NCBI GenBank assembly: GCA_030374805.1
Contig: JARGSG010000220.1
Span: 42,220 to 106,219, forward strand
Source: Gracilaria gracilis
Lineage: Eukaryota; Rhodophyta; Florideophyceae; Gracilariales; Gracilariaceae
DNA length: 64,000 bases
Direction of reading: 5' to 3'
Both the position numbers and the translations under genes were made by a program. Shown one piece after another: positions 11,251 through 22,003 of the stretch. Under the pieces are notes generated by a model. The model ran no database searches. It saw only the letters and a program-made list of their open reading frames with translations, and had not been told where the DNA came from. Position 1 is the stretch's first letter. Each line of letters opens with the position of its first letter.

Positions 11251-11724
11251 CCTTCCCTCAAGGCGAAGCGACTACTCTTCCTACATCACTTAGAGAATCT
11301 AGTTACTGAGCCCAATTCACAAGTAAAACATAATATCAACGACAGAAGAGCAAGGTCTGTAGACAAGATTTCTCTGCAAATCTGCCTCTTCTCTAGCACC
11401 ATCTTGCAGATGCTAGAGGTGTGGTGCAACACTCAAATCATAATATAAATACTTTCACGCATAACACTCAACACACACAGTTCCACAGCTCCAAGCTGGG
11501 AAGTCATTACTTGTTCACACCAGTAAACTCCAAACCTAAGTACAATGTAAAAACCCGGTGGGACAAAAACACATGTACCTCTATGGGGAAAAGGAGAAGG
11601 GTTGTGAAACACAAAAATTAAGAAACAATAATTCAGAAATTGAAGCGTGTAACAAACAAAAGAAACAAACAAAACAGAACAAAACAAAGTAGTTAGTGTA
11701 GTCAGTAGATCCCAACAATTCTTC
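11251..11724 (-). other. Copia-B 3' untranslated region
   Basis: Non-coding AT-rich stretch between the pol stop and the 3' LTR, similar to 33927-34401 of Copia-C. The polypurine tract lies at its LTR end. Confidence 0.75.
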
Positions 11725-14321
11725 TTAGAACGAGTCAATATGCATCAAGCTGACCATCCTCCTCACTTTTGGGAGGGACGCACACTTCGTCAGTATGTCA
11801 GCGATCTGTTGACTCCTTGGGATTTTTTGCAGCTTAACAATTCGACCTCTCTCCAGGTCCCGCACATGGTCCGTCTTCAAATCGATATGCTTATTTCGAG
11901 CAGATATCTGTGGACTCGTCGTCAAAGATATAGCAGCCGAGCTATCATTCATGGTCTTTGTGGACTCGAACTAGAGATCCTCGCTCCAAGGCTGGATGTG
12001 TGCGAATTCAAAATACATCTTTCGTATCCACGAAAGGTCCTTCGCGCAAGTAGAAAGAGCGATATACTTTGCCTCTGCCGAAGAGAGGGCAATAACCATT
12101 TGGCGCTTCGACTTTCACATGACAGGTGCGTCGTTGACGACGATAACGTACCCCGTTGTAGACTTACGAGTCTCAATTCATCCCCCCCAATCGGCGTCAG
12201 CGTACGCACAGAGTGAGGCGGGAGAAATGGTAGGTTGGCTGGGTAATGGAGCCCATAATCCATGGTGCCAGCCAAATACCTAAATAATCGTTTGGGCAGC
12301 GATAAGTGCCGTTCACATGGGTTATGTAAATGCTTTGAGAGCGCTGAGATGGGCTAGGAAAAATCAGGACGGGTAGATACAGAAATGTAAAGTAATGCAC
12401 CAATCCCAGACCTGTACTTTGCATGATGATCTGTCGAAAGAACGACGTCTTCTTCACCAGATGGCAGTACATTTGCAGCCGTAGGGAAAGGGGATCCAAT
12501 TGCATTGCACCGTTGCATACCCAACTTCTTGAGAACTTGTGGTGCATATCCATATTGATTAACCTTAATGCCGGAAGGAGATCGCTGAATATTCCAACCT
12601 ATAAATGACTTTAGCTCCCCATAGAGCTTCACATCAAACATTGCAGAGAGTTTGTGTTTGAAGTCATTTAGAAGTTCGGCATTGTTCGCAGCGAATGCGC
12701 AGTCGTCGACTATAACGGCCAAGATCAGGAAGTTGTCCTGCTCGCGGAACATGAAGACGCGAGAGTCGAGAGCTGATGTCACAAAATTCCATGACAGTAG
12801 AGCTTCAGAAAAGAGAGAACCCCATATTATTACAGCTTGGACAGCGCCGTAGATAGAACTAAGCAGTTTGCAGAAATAGCCCGGCTTCTCCACAATGCCA
12901 GTGGAGTTGGATGGTTGTTCCATAATTATTGGAACATCCAGTTTTCCATAGAAGTAGGCGTTCGAGATGTCTGTTCCCTCCAGTAAAAGGTTTTGTGCAG
13001 CGGAAACTGAGAGAAGAATGCGTAGTGCTTCATGACAGGCTACTGGCGCATAAGTGTTGAACGGATCAAAGTCAATGAAGGGCTTCTGCTTGTCTCCTCG
13101 TAGACAGCAGCGGGCCTTCTTCAAGAACGTTTTCCCGACTCCATCCAACATCTTCTCCTTGAAGACCCAAGTGTAGGGAACCAATTTCATCCAGGATTCC
13201 CTGGGGATAAGTTCCCAAGTGTTCCGCCGGATGAGTGCGTTCATCTTGCGGTCGATGGCCTCACACCAACCGGGATCCCTGCACGCGTCCTTGAAACTAC
13301 TTGGAACGTTGGGATCATACCAAGTTTTCTTGGAGACCCATACATTTGGAAAGTTATGTGCGATTGTTGTCATCGCCTTTACCAAGTGGTCTTCCAAGTC
13401 AGGACCGCTACCGGTTTGTGGGGTAGTTTCCGTCTCCTCTTTCTCCTGTTGACGAGTTATTCCTTCTAGAAGGGTTGAGATGTTTGGAAGAGGAGAGGAG
13501 TTGACAGCCTTGAAGTCCAGAATACGGCAAGTAACGACCGAGTTCTTATCTGGCACAAACACAAGAGCGAGTGTGGTGTCGCTTTGCATGCCCACGAAGT
13601 GCGAGAAGACAGAACGGGGGAGGAACTTCTTTGATGCCACGGTCTTGGGCCGATATACGAAGGCATAGCCGGGCTGACCAAAGTTCGGAATGTTCGTAAA
13701 GTCAATTATGATGGACGGATCCCATTCCATAATTGGTATCCGTCCCTGTATCCTTGAAGAAGGAGCCCTATTTCGGAGCCAGTTGGCATGGTTCATTGCC
13801 TCCGCCCAGAAGGAAATGGGCAGTTTGCTCGCGAAGAGAAGCACACGAGCTCTGGTCCAATGTTCTTGGATAAGCCTCTCCGCGGCGCCATTAGATTCGG
13901 AGGCGTAGGCAGGAGAATAGTCCAAGACTTTGCCATGATCGAAGCAGAAAGTGTCCAACTCGGTGCTTTTGTGTTCGCCGGCCCCATTTTGGCGAACATT
14001 CTTTAGGCGAAACGAGTGGTTAAATTCTAGCTCCGATCGGCGTTTGTACCAATCCAGGTGCTTCAAAACACTAGCACCTGTCTTTTACATCAAGGAGAAA
14101 ACGTCCGACTTGGACGTGTGGTCATCCAGTATGGCCATGGCGTAGATTGCGCCAGAGAGAGATGGCGAAATCTTTCCTGACAGGTCCATGTGGATAAGTT
14201 CCAAAGGACGTGACGTCGAGACGAATCGCGACCGGGCGGTAATTGGGTTCCGTTTCTTCTTTCCTGTCAAGCAAAGAACGCACGTCAACGATTCCAAGAT
14301 GGAACGTTGAAAGTGAGGCAC
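11725..14321 (-). pseudogene. Copia-B integrase, RT and RNase H
   Basis: A 570-codon block (12354-14066) is the best preserved part. It covers the integrase end (D-Y-S-P-A-Y-A-S-E-S-N-G-A-A-E-R-L), the linker, and RT with I-V-D-D. An in-frame TAA near 14068 separates it from the integrase core block (14085-14321, which keeps H-M-D-L-S-G). A TAG at 12354-12356 ends RT at the S-T-R-P-D position. RNase H follows in shifted frames (11949-12275 and 11725-11952) and ends H-I-D-S-F at 11725. No single functional polyprotein can be made. Confidence 0.9.
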
Positions 14322-14389
14322 AGAGTCGAAAGACTTGGCGAGGTTCTGGTATCGACTTGGGTGAAGATGACCAGTTCGACCGTGCCATT

Positions 14390-15300
14390 CTAACCCAGCT
14401 CCTGATTGCTGTTACTTGCGTTCACGACCATTACTTGTTTGTCGATATCAGTGAGGTCCATGACGAAGAGGCCTTGGTTGATTTCCGTTTCCCAAATGAT
14501 TTCAGAGTTTCGTTTAGGATCCATGATGAAACATCTATTGAATGGCCGAATGGTGGAAGTGAACATCACCATAAACTCTACACTGAGAACGCCAACAGAA
14601 AGGATGTTCGACTCAAAGGCAGGCGCGTGGTAAGCCTCGATGACTGTACCACGGTTCAAAGGTATCCAGACATGACCTTTGCCAACGAGACGAGCTGTTC
14701 CTGAAGCAGCCTGAACAGTCTCGATCTCAATTCGTTCGTAGCGAATGAACGACTTCCGCGAATGGAAGAAGTGATGAGTTGCCCCTGAGTCAATATAGGC
14801 TGAGTCCAATTTCGTTTGAGAAAGAAGAGCGATCTTACTCTTGAACTTGGCCATATTGCAATTGAAGCCAGGTGAAGGAGGTGGATCATCATTCCTTTGG
14901 ACCACATATGAACGAGGTTTGTGGTTATGATTTGAGTTACGATTATCATTTCCATCCCCCCTTGGTGCAAAGCCTGAGTTCCAGTTGGATTGACGTTGTC
15001 CTGTTTTGTGCGACCCATACTGTGGATGACGAGAACCACAGTTGTTGCGATTAGATTGCTGCCGTCCGTTGGAATTGTGCTGGTTATCATTATTTTCAGA
15101 CTCCTCACGTTTGCGTTTGTAGCAATCTCGAGCGTAGTGTTCAAGACGAACGCAATAGTAGCAGTTATCATCGTAGCGGCTCTTGGTAGCCGAGGACTTG
15201 TAACGCCGGTTTCGCTGCTTCTGACCACCCTTGTTTGCCGTGTTGGCTTTAGGCTGGGTAGTGGGTGTGGACGAAGGAGCGGAAAATGTCGGGTTGTTAG
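14390..15300 (-). pseudogene. Copia-B Gag C-terminus, protease and integrase N-terminus
   Basis: An open block of about 300 codons starting inside gag. The zinc knuckle is intact: C-Y-Y-C-V-R-L-E-H-Y-A-R-D-C, the C-x2-C-x4-H-x4-C form. A basic Asn-rich linker follows, then the protease D-S-G-A-T-H-H-F-F. A 1-nt deletion near 14395, at the N-Q-E-L boundary, shifts the frame just before the integrase zinc finger. The reading frame upstream of ~15300 is not gag. Confidence 0.88.
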
Positions 15301-15578
15301 GTTTAGGTTCGGTAGTGTGCATTCGTTGTTACATGAGGTGACTGACTGTTCGGTTTGTTACTTGTCGAGAGGCACACTTTGCAATCCATGGGTCGGACCA
15401 AAGCAGACTAAGAGGGATAAAAGATTTGGCTGCACCATAGACAACCATAGTATTGGTTTATGTACGGAGTCTGAGCCTCCCGTACGATACATAGTGATTG
15501 ATTTGAACACTTGTGTAACGAGTTCTATCTGAGGCCTTGTCCGACAGAGATCCGCTTTGAACGGCAGATGTGATCATC
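15301..15578. other. Upstream region of secreted gene 1
   Basis: DNA between the truncated Copia-B end and the TATA box of gene 1. No open frame of note. It presumably holds the proximal promoter; no motif other than the TATA box is claimed. Confidence 0.5.
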
Positions 15579-15586
15579 TATAAAAG
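15579..15586 (+). promoter_or_regulatory. TATA box of secreted gene 1
   Basis: TATAAAAG, 78 bp before the ATG at 15657, followed by GGAGCAG. Secreted gene 2 has TATACAAAAGGAGCTG at the matching distance (34696, ATG at 34767). The similar spacing and context support a real core promoter. Confidence 0.65.
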
Positions 15587-15656
15587 AGGAGCAGACCCCC
15601 AGCTGTCTTGTCCGTCAGACTCTCTGACCATCAACTCTCACTTCATTTATGCCATC

Positions 15657-16191
15657 ATGAAGCTCTTATACTCTCTCTTTTTCATCTTCCTTTTCACCCT
15701 GGTGCGTCCATCTCTGCCGAACGTTATACCACCATTTGCAACGAATCAGTACTTAACTTTCGAATGGTGCGAAGTTAGGGGGGATTATGGACTTTGCGAC
15801 TTTGCTCTTGACGGAGTCGTCGCCGTTTACGATCATGTGCGGTGGGGGACGGGAAACTACACTCTGAATGGATACACATCCGGACCTTTCACACCAAAGA
15901 TCGTGCGAAAGAACGACAATTACCAGAAAACTATTGGATATGTCAAATCAGTGGACACTCTGCGCGACATTTTTCACTGTAGGGCCGAAGCAATCGGTTC
16001 TCACTGGACTACGAAGTGCGATTTCATGACGGTTCCGCGATCTCTCTTTGGCACTGCCAACATCCCAGGTGTTCACGGATCTGGAGTCACTCGTTTGCCA
16101 GGGCTGGCGATGAGTAGGTATATACCGAACGGGGCTTGTGTCCCTCTATACCTGACTGGGTACGAGATGCTTGATACTACTGTCTCCCCAC
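15657..16191 (+). pseudogene. Secreted protein gene 1, 5' part (split by Gypsy-1)
   Basis: ATG at 15657 opens a hydrophobic signal peptide (M-K-L-L-Y-S-L-F-F-I-F-L-F-T-L-V) and then a mature region of about 156 residues. Scattered cysteines (W-C-E-V, L-C-D-F, F-H-C-R, T-K-C-D, A-C-V-P) suggest disulphides in a secreted protein. I do not recognise the family. Gypsy-1 inserted after codon 178 plus one base. The present frame runs six codons into its LTR and stops at TAA 16209-16211, giving 184 residues. With the element and one CCAC duplication removed, the same frame continues at 27269 to TAG at 27352-27354, for 206 codons in total. An open continuation in the correct phase supports a real gene. 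Confidence 0.7.
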
Positions 16192-16637
16192 TGTTGTTCT
16201 GTGCTGAGTAAAGTCGGCGAGTGCTAGTTGTGGATGGAAGAGGGAAAGAAGGGAGATAGGAAGCGGTAGTGGGCACACTCACGGAGAAGCTTGTGCTCTT
16301 GTGAGTTGCCATCCGGGTCATTCCGGTTGGCATTTTATAGGCACCCACACCGAGTCATTCAAAAGCTGACTCGGCAGATACGATTCTGTATGCTAGGTTA
16401 TACATGAATGATAGAGATCAAAGACTTGGGAAGGACAAGTCTAGAAGCGCTTGGCCTTTCTAAGTCCCCCTGACTGCGCAAATACTTGCATGGCCATTGA
16501 ACTACCGTAGTCGCACACAGCATTTTGAGCACTTGCTCAAGCGCATTTGCGCTTGCTCAGCCCTGACGTCAGGTCAGGCCTGCTTATACGGCAATGCTGT
16601 ATATCCATCGTGACAGAAATGGCTGGCAAATACAACA
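16192..16637 (-). repeat. Gypsy-1 3' LTR
   Basis: 446 bp, TGTTGTTCTG...ATACAACA. The minus strand has TATAAAAT (complement of ~16332-16339) as a likely TATA box and a TGACGTCA palindrome at 16564-16571, about 230 bp upstream of it in the direction of transcription. The other LTR shares both. The adjacent interior G-rich stretch (ATGGGGCGC on minus) is the polypurine tract. Confidence 0.93.
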
Positions 16638-16676
16638 GCGCCCCATAAGTGCTCACAAAAGATCGTGAGGGGTTTT

Positions 16677-18086
16677 TCAAATACAGTCAGTGATGGCGCG
16701 TTGACGAAGAGTTCCGTTCTTGGAGACTTCGGAGACAAATTCTTGAACCAAAGTGGGAACATTTTCTCGTAGTGACGCTAAAGAAACCCAATCTGTTTCT
16801 TCAGTTCCAAACCAGCGCCACTTAACCAATAGTTTCACTTTTCCGCTCTTGCGTCGGATATCAAGAAAACGTTCAGTTACCAGAAACTCCCCCTGTTGGT
16901 AAGCCAAATAATCAAGAAGCTCTTCAGTCACTTCGAAATCTCTATTACGAAATAATTTCAGCCTTCGTCCGTGTACTTCAAACGTAGTCTCGTCCAACAA
17001 AGACTTGATCAGAAATTTGTACCCAGACCGACATTCTTGTACCACATAAGGACCTAGCCATTTCAATGACGGTTTCCGGGTTCGATCTTGTTTCTGAACG
17101 CCACGGAGTACATAGTCGCCTTCTGTGAAATTGATTGGTCGAACACTGGTTTTGCGGTTCTGGCTGTCAACAGCTTGCTTTTGCTTTTTTCCGGAGCGTA
17201 TCGCTACGTCTTTGTGCATTCTGTCTAGCGCGGAGTGCATGGATTCGATTCGAGACAGTTGCAACTTTCGAATATCTTCAATGCTTAAAACCATAGTTTT
17301 CTTGCCGACTCTTCTCGTGATTGCAGTCATTGGAGAGTCCTGTTTGTGTCTGGTAAACACGGTTAGAGAACAGCGATTTCCAAGGCGAGCTAATTGGGAA
17401 TTGTTGAGGACTGATTGTACCACTGGCAAGATGCTGGGCCAACAACTGTGAGGCAATTGATATTCAGAGAAAAGTGCACGAAATGTGCGGAGAAGCTCTC
17501 TACAAACCACTTCAACCGTCCCGTTAGACCAGGGACAGTAGGCGAGTGTAAAGTGATGCGAGGACTTCGTTTTCTCCTTCAAAGCACGAATTACTTCGTT
17601 CTTGAAAAGGCTGCCTCTATCAGACACCCACTTGTGAACGACACCAAAAGCAGAAAATCATTTGATCATTGCGTCCGCTACAACCTCAGCTGTAGTCTCA
17701 GTAGCTGGTGTAAGCCAAACGCAGCCACTGTGATCGTCCTTGAATATCAGAACGTAAAGAAATTCGTCCTCGGCCGGCGACATGTAACAGAAATCAAAAT
17801 GAAGCAGTTCCTTGGGCTCATCTGCGTGCAGTGCATGACCGAAGGGTCGAGGGATGATCTTGTCAGACTGAGTACAAAGACAGTGCAGACAAGACTCGAC
17901 AAACTCTTTGAAATTTTGATCCATGCCCTGCCAGTGAAAGTGTGCTTTGATCGCAGTCAGCGTAACGTTGTATGCTCTATGACCACCATGGCAAGTGTGC
18001 GCCACGATCATGATCTGGAGGTGCATTAAATTGGCCTCAGAAGGAACCCAAAACACACGATTCTCATTCTGTACTCCGTCTTCCAT
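16677..18086 (-). pseudogene. Gypsy-1 integrase with chromodomain-like end
   Basis: Continuous with the RT frame upstream. The zinc finger (H-T-C-H-G-G-H, then C-L-H-C) starts at the N-terminal end. The catalytic triad is L-H-F-D-F, V-S-D-R-G and G-T-V-E-V. A G-P-Y motif (L-K-W-L-G-P-Y-V-V) follows, and the last ~60 residues resemble a chromodomain (L-V-K-W-R-W-F, T-D-W-V). TGA at 17658-17660 replaces the Trp of Gypsy-2's I-Q-W-F-S-A-F-G. A second TGA at 18156-18158, at the RNase H/integrase junction, also replaces a Trp. Both look like single TGG to TGA changes. Confidence 0.92.
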
Positions 18087-18155
18087 ACTCAGAAACCTAC
18101 TAGGTGGCGACTCGGTTGCACCTTCTTGAACGTTTCTGATTTCCTTGGGTGTCGG

Positions 18156-19254
18156 TCAGTCAAACTTCCCGTCAGCGCCAGGATTCACTGGGACACACAT
18201 GAGGGCTTTTGCCCGAGCTATACTCGAGGCCTTCACTACAGCAGTGCACCTTACTGCCCAGCGCGTGAATATGTCGGCCCAGACATTCCGTTCGCCTGGA
18301 AGGTGCTCGACGACGTAACGAAAAGAACTCAACTTAATTGCCCAGCGCATTAATTTGCTCGCTGTGTGTCGTGCAATGCCAGGATTCCGTCCGTAAGGAT
18401 CGAATAGATAAACAAGGTTTGCGTGGTCTGTGAAAATGGAAACTTCTTTTCCGAGAACAAGGTAGTCCAGTCTGCACATTGCCTCTACTATTGCGTATCC
18501 TTTTTTCTCTGGAACGGACCAGTTGGTAGCTGATACGGTGAATGCTCCAGAAAGGAAGCAAAGAGGTTCGTGTCTCTGGTCTTCAATAGCTTTGTTTCGG
18601 TCTCCATGTGGAACCTGGGTAAGTACAGCGGCCCAGTGAGTATCAGATGCGTCCGTAAATAGACATGTCATATGACCTTCCTTTGGATACGAAAGCTTCA
18701 CTGAAGCAGCTAATTGATTTTTGATATCAGCGAATGCTGAATCATGAGTAGCGCCCCATAAGCTGCTGAGGTTGAGATTTCGGATAGCATGTTTCGTCCG
18801 TTTGCCAACCTTCAAATAGCATTCCTCCAGTAAGGAGTATAGAGGAGCGATGCGTTCTGAATAAGCCGGAATAGCGTTTCGCATCCAGTTCGTAGCACAA
18901 ACGAACTGTTCGAGTTCGCTTGCCATTGCGGGTGTCTTCATGGACACCAGTGATTCAAAATGGCGAGGGTGATACTCCACACCGTCCACTGACACTGTTC
19001 TGCCGCAGAACTGGACTTGCTGTGCGAACAGATTTGACTTCTCGGCGTGAATTTTCAGACCAATTTCGTCACACACGGTGAAGAAAGACTCGATGTTGGT
19101 TAAGAACTCTTCTTCGTTTCGTGCGTAAAAAAGGAAATCGTCTATCCATTGCAGTATCTTGTCGACACGTCCGTCGAATTTCTCAGATAGAACTGCTTGG
19201 GAGTAATTTCCAGAGTCACTTCCACCTTGTAGAAGGCGCTTGGAAGAATACACT
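18156..19254 (-). pseudogene. Gypsy-1 reverse transcriptase C-terminal half and RNase H
   Basis: Resumes RT right after the solo LTR insertion with Y-S-S-K-R-L-L-Q-G-G. It carries the catalytic box Q-W-I-D-D (Trp where most gypsy elements have Tyr), the RT thumb, and RNase H (L-F-T-D-A-S-D, F-T-D-H-A-N-L, R-H-T-A-S-K-L-M-R-W-A, G-E-R-N-V-W-A-D). Residues match Gypsy-2 closely. It ends in an in-frame TGA at 18156-18158. Confidence 0.92.
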
Positions 19255-19259
19255 CCAAG

Positions 19260-19472
19260 TGTAATAGAGTGGCACCCGTCCAGCTAGTGGACATGAAACC
19301 ACGTACCCGTTAATGCTTGATGAAGCAATGGTGCTCAAGGAAGTTAAATAGACAAGCCTGTCGAGGCATAGCTACATTCTAACCTAGTCATTGGCAGTGT
19401 CACTGCAGCTCTGAACTGTCGATCATTCGGTAAACATGTTGTACCAAACTCCCTCGCCTTCATTCTCTTACA
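19260..19472. repeat. 213-bp solo LTR inserted in Gypsy-1 RT
   Basis: The insert starts TGTAATAGAG and ends CTCTTACA, with imperfect terminal inverted repeats and TG/CA ends. CCAAG lies on each side (19255-19259 and 19473-19477). Removing it with one duplication restores the RT frame between T-P-L-G-V and Y-S-S. It has no coding capacity. A solo LTR is the simplest reading; no other copy is in this window, so its parent family is unknown. Confidence 0.85.
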
Positions 19473-19477
19473 CCAAG

Positions 19478-21496
19478 TGGAGTTTGAATTGACATCATTT
19501 CCTGTGACTCTGGTGATAATGGGACCTGCCAGTACCCGTGTGCGAGATCTATGTTCGCAAAGGAGGTGCTCCCGGAAATGTCCTGGAATTTAGATTCGAG
19601 ATGTGTCATTGCAGATTGAATCGGAATTGTACGGGCGTTTGAGCCACGTAGGTCAACGGTAAATCGCAGTTTGCTGGATCCGGTTTTTGAGACGGCGAGG
19701 GCAGGTGATGCCCATCTGGAAGCTGCGTTCTTGTAAATAGCACCCGCGGCCTCCAATTCCCGTATCGTTTGAATGATAAACTCCCGGTGTTGCGGGGCAT
19801 ATCGACGCTGAGGAGACCTGTATGGCTTAGCGTTCTCAGCGGGGGTGATGACGAGCGGACGAACGTCCGCAGGTGGATCTGGTCCCAATTTGATTCGGAA
19901 CACAGTGCGGTACTTCTCAAGCATGGCAGAGAGTTCCTGTGCCCCCTTCTCTGATATGCCATTTGTAATGGCATCGTTGATAATCTTTTCGAAAGCTTTG
20001 TCTATTGAATCACTGGAATCTTTTCCAATTCCAGCTGCGAGACATTCTGGTAGCTCGATTGGGTCGTCGTCTGCGGCCATGTATGATAGACCTTCATACT
20101 TCGCGCTGGCGACCTTGATCTGAGCGGGACTGATTTCAGACAAATGTTTGTCATGGATGCTGTTTCGAACTCGATTGAGATGGTTGCTTAGGTTGAAACC
20201 GATGGAGTTCAGGAAGGGTCGGCCTAGCAGTATTTCACCCATGTCACGGTCTACAATGTAGAACTCTATCCCTCGAACTCGAACAGGAATGTTCGATCCT
20301 GGCAGGTAAATCGTAATGGTCAGGATAGCAGTTCTGGTTGCAGTTGCAATCGGTGCACCTTTGGCTACGAATGCTCCTTCGAGAGTCAATGGATGAGGTA
20401 AAGTTTTGACAACTATGTCCTGTACAGAAGATTGGACTTTGTCGAAAGTTTTGGAGTCGATTGCGCTGAAGTCAGCTCCTGAATCACCAAGGATGGTATC
20501 CAGAACAGTGTCCTCCACTGCTACCCTGAAGCGACTCTCACTCTCGTCCAGGATTTCCGTGCTCGCCACATCTGTAGATGTTACCATCCTGGCCTTTTTC
20601 GACTTCTTGTTGCCGTAATGACTCTCAAATATTTGTTTTTTCATTTCGGAGGATGTTATAGGACAGTCCTTAAGGCGATGGACACCGTCACATCTTTCAT
20701 TCAAGCAGGGTTGGTTCCATTCAGTGTCTTTCCTTTTCGATGATTGGCGCTGCGCAGGTGACGAGTCATACTTCTGTCTATCTCCACGTTTTTCGGAACT
20801 GTCCAAATTCTCGGTTTTCCTTGCTCGATCGCGAGGATTGCCTTTCTTGCGTAGATTTACCCTGGCTCGAGCAGTTTTGGTAAGTGCGGAATATAAGGCT
20901 ATACTTGAAACTTCATCTCTGAATAATTTGATGCTGGCAAGTTGCTCCTTTTTCCAGCCCCTTCGCATCATTCTGATACGTTCTTGTAGTACATCAGGAT
21001 GGAACTTTGCTACCAATCTGTCCAAAAATTTCTTCGCGAGGTCGGGGTCCTTCAATATCTCCGAAGCATTGTTTTGATCCAACGCTGTGATTACGGAGAT
21101 GATAAAGTTGGACACCCCTCCGGCGGGGTCTTCCTTGTTTGGAATAAATGTGACAGTCCGTAGAGCTGCATCAATTCGTTCTGAAAGATTTTTCGGAGAA
21201 GAGCTCGACGCCTTTTCAAACCATGACTCTACCTTCTCAGAAGTTGCCTCTTCAAGAGTCTGGGCCCCTTCAATATCTTCCATGACGCAGAGTGCGTGCA
21301 GCACATCCGGGTTGATGCAGTCCTTGACGGAGGCAACGCTGAGTTTTGCGTCATCGTCTCTGTCTTTGTTGACGTCTTCGACTTTAGCACGATAGGCAGC
21401 AAAGGATGTTTCGAATTTGATCAAGGCGGGTTGATCAACTGATCTCAATTGTGGTGGTTGAATCACTGCAACAAATCCATAATTAGAGGTAGCCAT
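19478..21496 (-). pseudogene. Gypsy-1 Gag, protease and RT N-terminal half
   Basis: Open from the ATG at 21496 (M-A-T-S-N-Y-G) for about 670 codons, and the frame is already open from just inside the LTR. Gag is helical and basic, ending in a zinc knuckle C-L-N-E-R-C-D-G-V-H-R-L-K-D-C (C-x4-C-x3-H-x4-C). The protease has D-S-G-A-D-F, then I-L-L-G-R-P-F-L as its second conserved block. RT starts with R-R-Y-A-P-Q-H-R and A-S-R-W-A-S-P-A and breaks off after S-I-Q-T-P-L-G-V at the solo LTR. Apart from that insertion this half is intact. Confidence 0.93.
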
Positions 21497-21547
21497 AACA
21501 ACTGCTGAATCGCGCAACGATACTTCAAACGCTCTGCTCTTTGAGCT

Positions 21548-21559
21548 CAAAGCGCTTTG
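21548..21559. promoter_or_regulatory. 12-bp palindrome at Gypsy-1 5' LTR/primer-site junction
   Basis: CAAAGCGCTTTG, a perfect palindrome overlapping the terminal dinucleotide of the LTR by two bases. It occupies the position of the primer-binding site, but the interior does not begin with TGG, so a tRNA 3' CCA primer is not evident. The identical word occurs at the same place in Gypsy-2. Confidence 0.6.
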
Positions 21560-21593
21560 TTGTTCTGTGCTGAGTAAAGTCGGCGAGTGCTAG
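21558..21593 (-). repeat. Gypsy-1 5' LTR, left piece
   Basis: 36 bp, TGTTGTTCTG to the first GCTAG, matching the start of the LTR at 16192. The LTR continues after Gypsy-2 at 26850. Confidence 0.93.
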
Positions 21594-21885
21594 TGTTGAC
21601 CATATCTCAGCTGAGCCCTTAATTCGGAGTGAGATCAGCGCATATGCAGGAGATTCCTAACACCTTACGTAATGATCATCTTGAATGATATTACGTAAGA
21701 GTGTCATGGGCCAACCTGCCAGGCGACTGACATACATGAAGACGCACTCAATTGCATCTGCGTGAGAATAAAACGTACCGAACCCCATCGAGGTTCGGAG
21801 GCAAAACCGCCAGAAGGCGGAGTTCCCAAGGTGCCCATTCTCTGTCTTTCGCCCGTTGCGCGCAGCGAACTTTGAAGAGTCAACA
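21594..21885 (+). repeat. Gypsy-2 5' LTR
   Basis: TGTTGACC...GAGTCAACA with 7-bp terminal inverted repeats. It holds two TTACGTAA palindromes (21665-21672 and about 21691), themselves in an inverted arrangement CTTACGTAAT/ATTACGTAAG. These resemble bZIP sites and lie 70-100 bp before an A/T-rich GAATAAAA that may serve as TATA box. Confidence 0.95.
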
Positions 21886-21895
21886 AAGCGCTTTG
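21884..21895. promoter_or_regulatory. 12-bp palindrome at Gypsy-2 5' LTR/primer-site junction
   Basis: CAAAGCGCTTTG, sharing its first two bases with the LTR's terminal CA. Sequence and placement are the same as in Gypsy-1, although the two LTRs are unrelated in sequence. The site does not begin with TGG. Confidence 0.6.
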
Positions 21896-22003
21896 CCCTT
21901 TCGAAAGAGCATATTGTCTACAGTTTGCACCCTCGCAATATCGAACTACGGAATAGTGTCTACAGTAAGTGCTCCCAGGCTGGAGAGTCCTACGCAGCCG
22001 AGC

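Larger units (their letters stand above)
11046..15300 (-). mobile_element. Copia-B: 5'-truncated Ty1/copia element
   Basis: Minus-strand member of the Copia-A/C family. It keeps the 3' LTR (11046-11250), the polypurine tract (CCTTGAGGGAAGG on minus), RNase H, RT, integrase, protease and the last part of gag. Similarity to Copia-C gag stops near 15300, within the P-N-N-P-T segment before the zinc knuckle. The first ~200 gag codons, the leader and the 5' LTR are gone, and the sequence passes directly into DNA upstream of secreted gene 1. Confidence 0.88.

Noticed and set aside
21752-22003. Gypsy-2 polyprotein starting inside the 5' LTR
   Set aside because: The open frame extends into the LTR but its first codon there is TTG; the first ATG is at 22004. 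LTR-encoded start is not supported.
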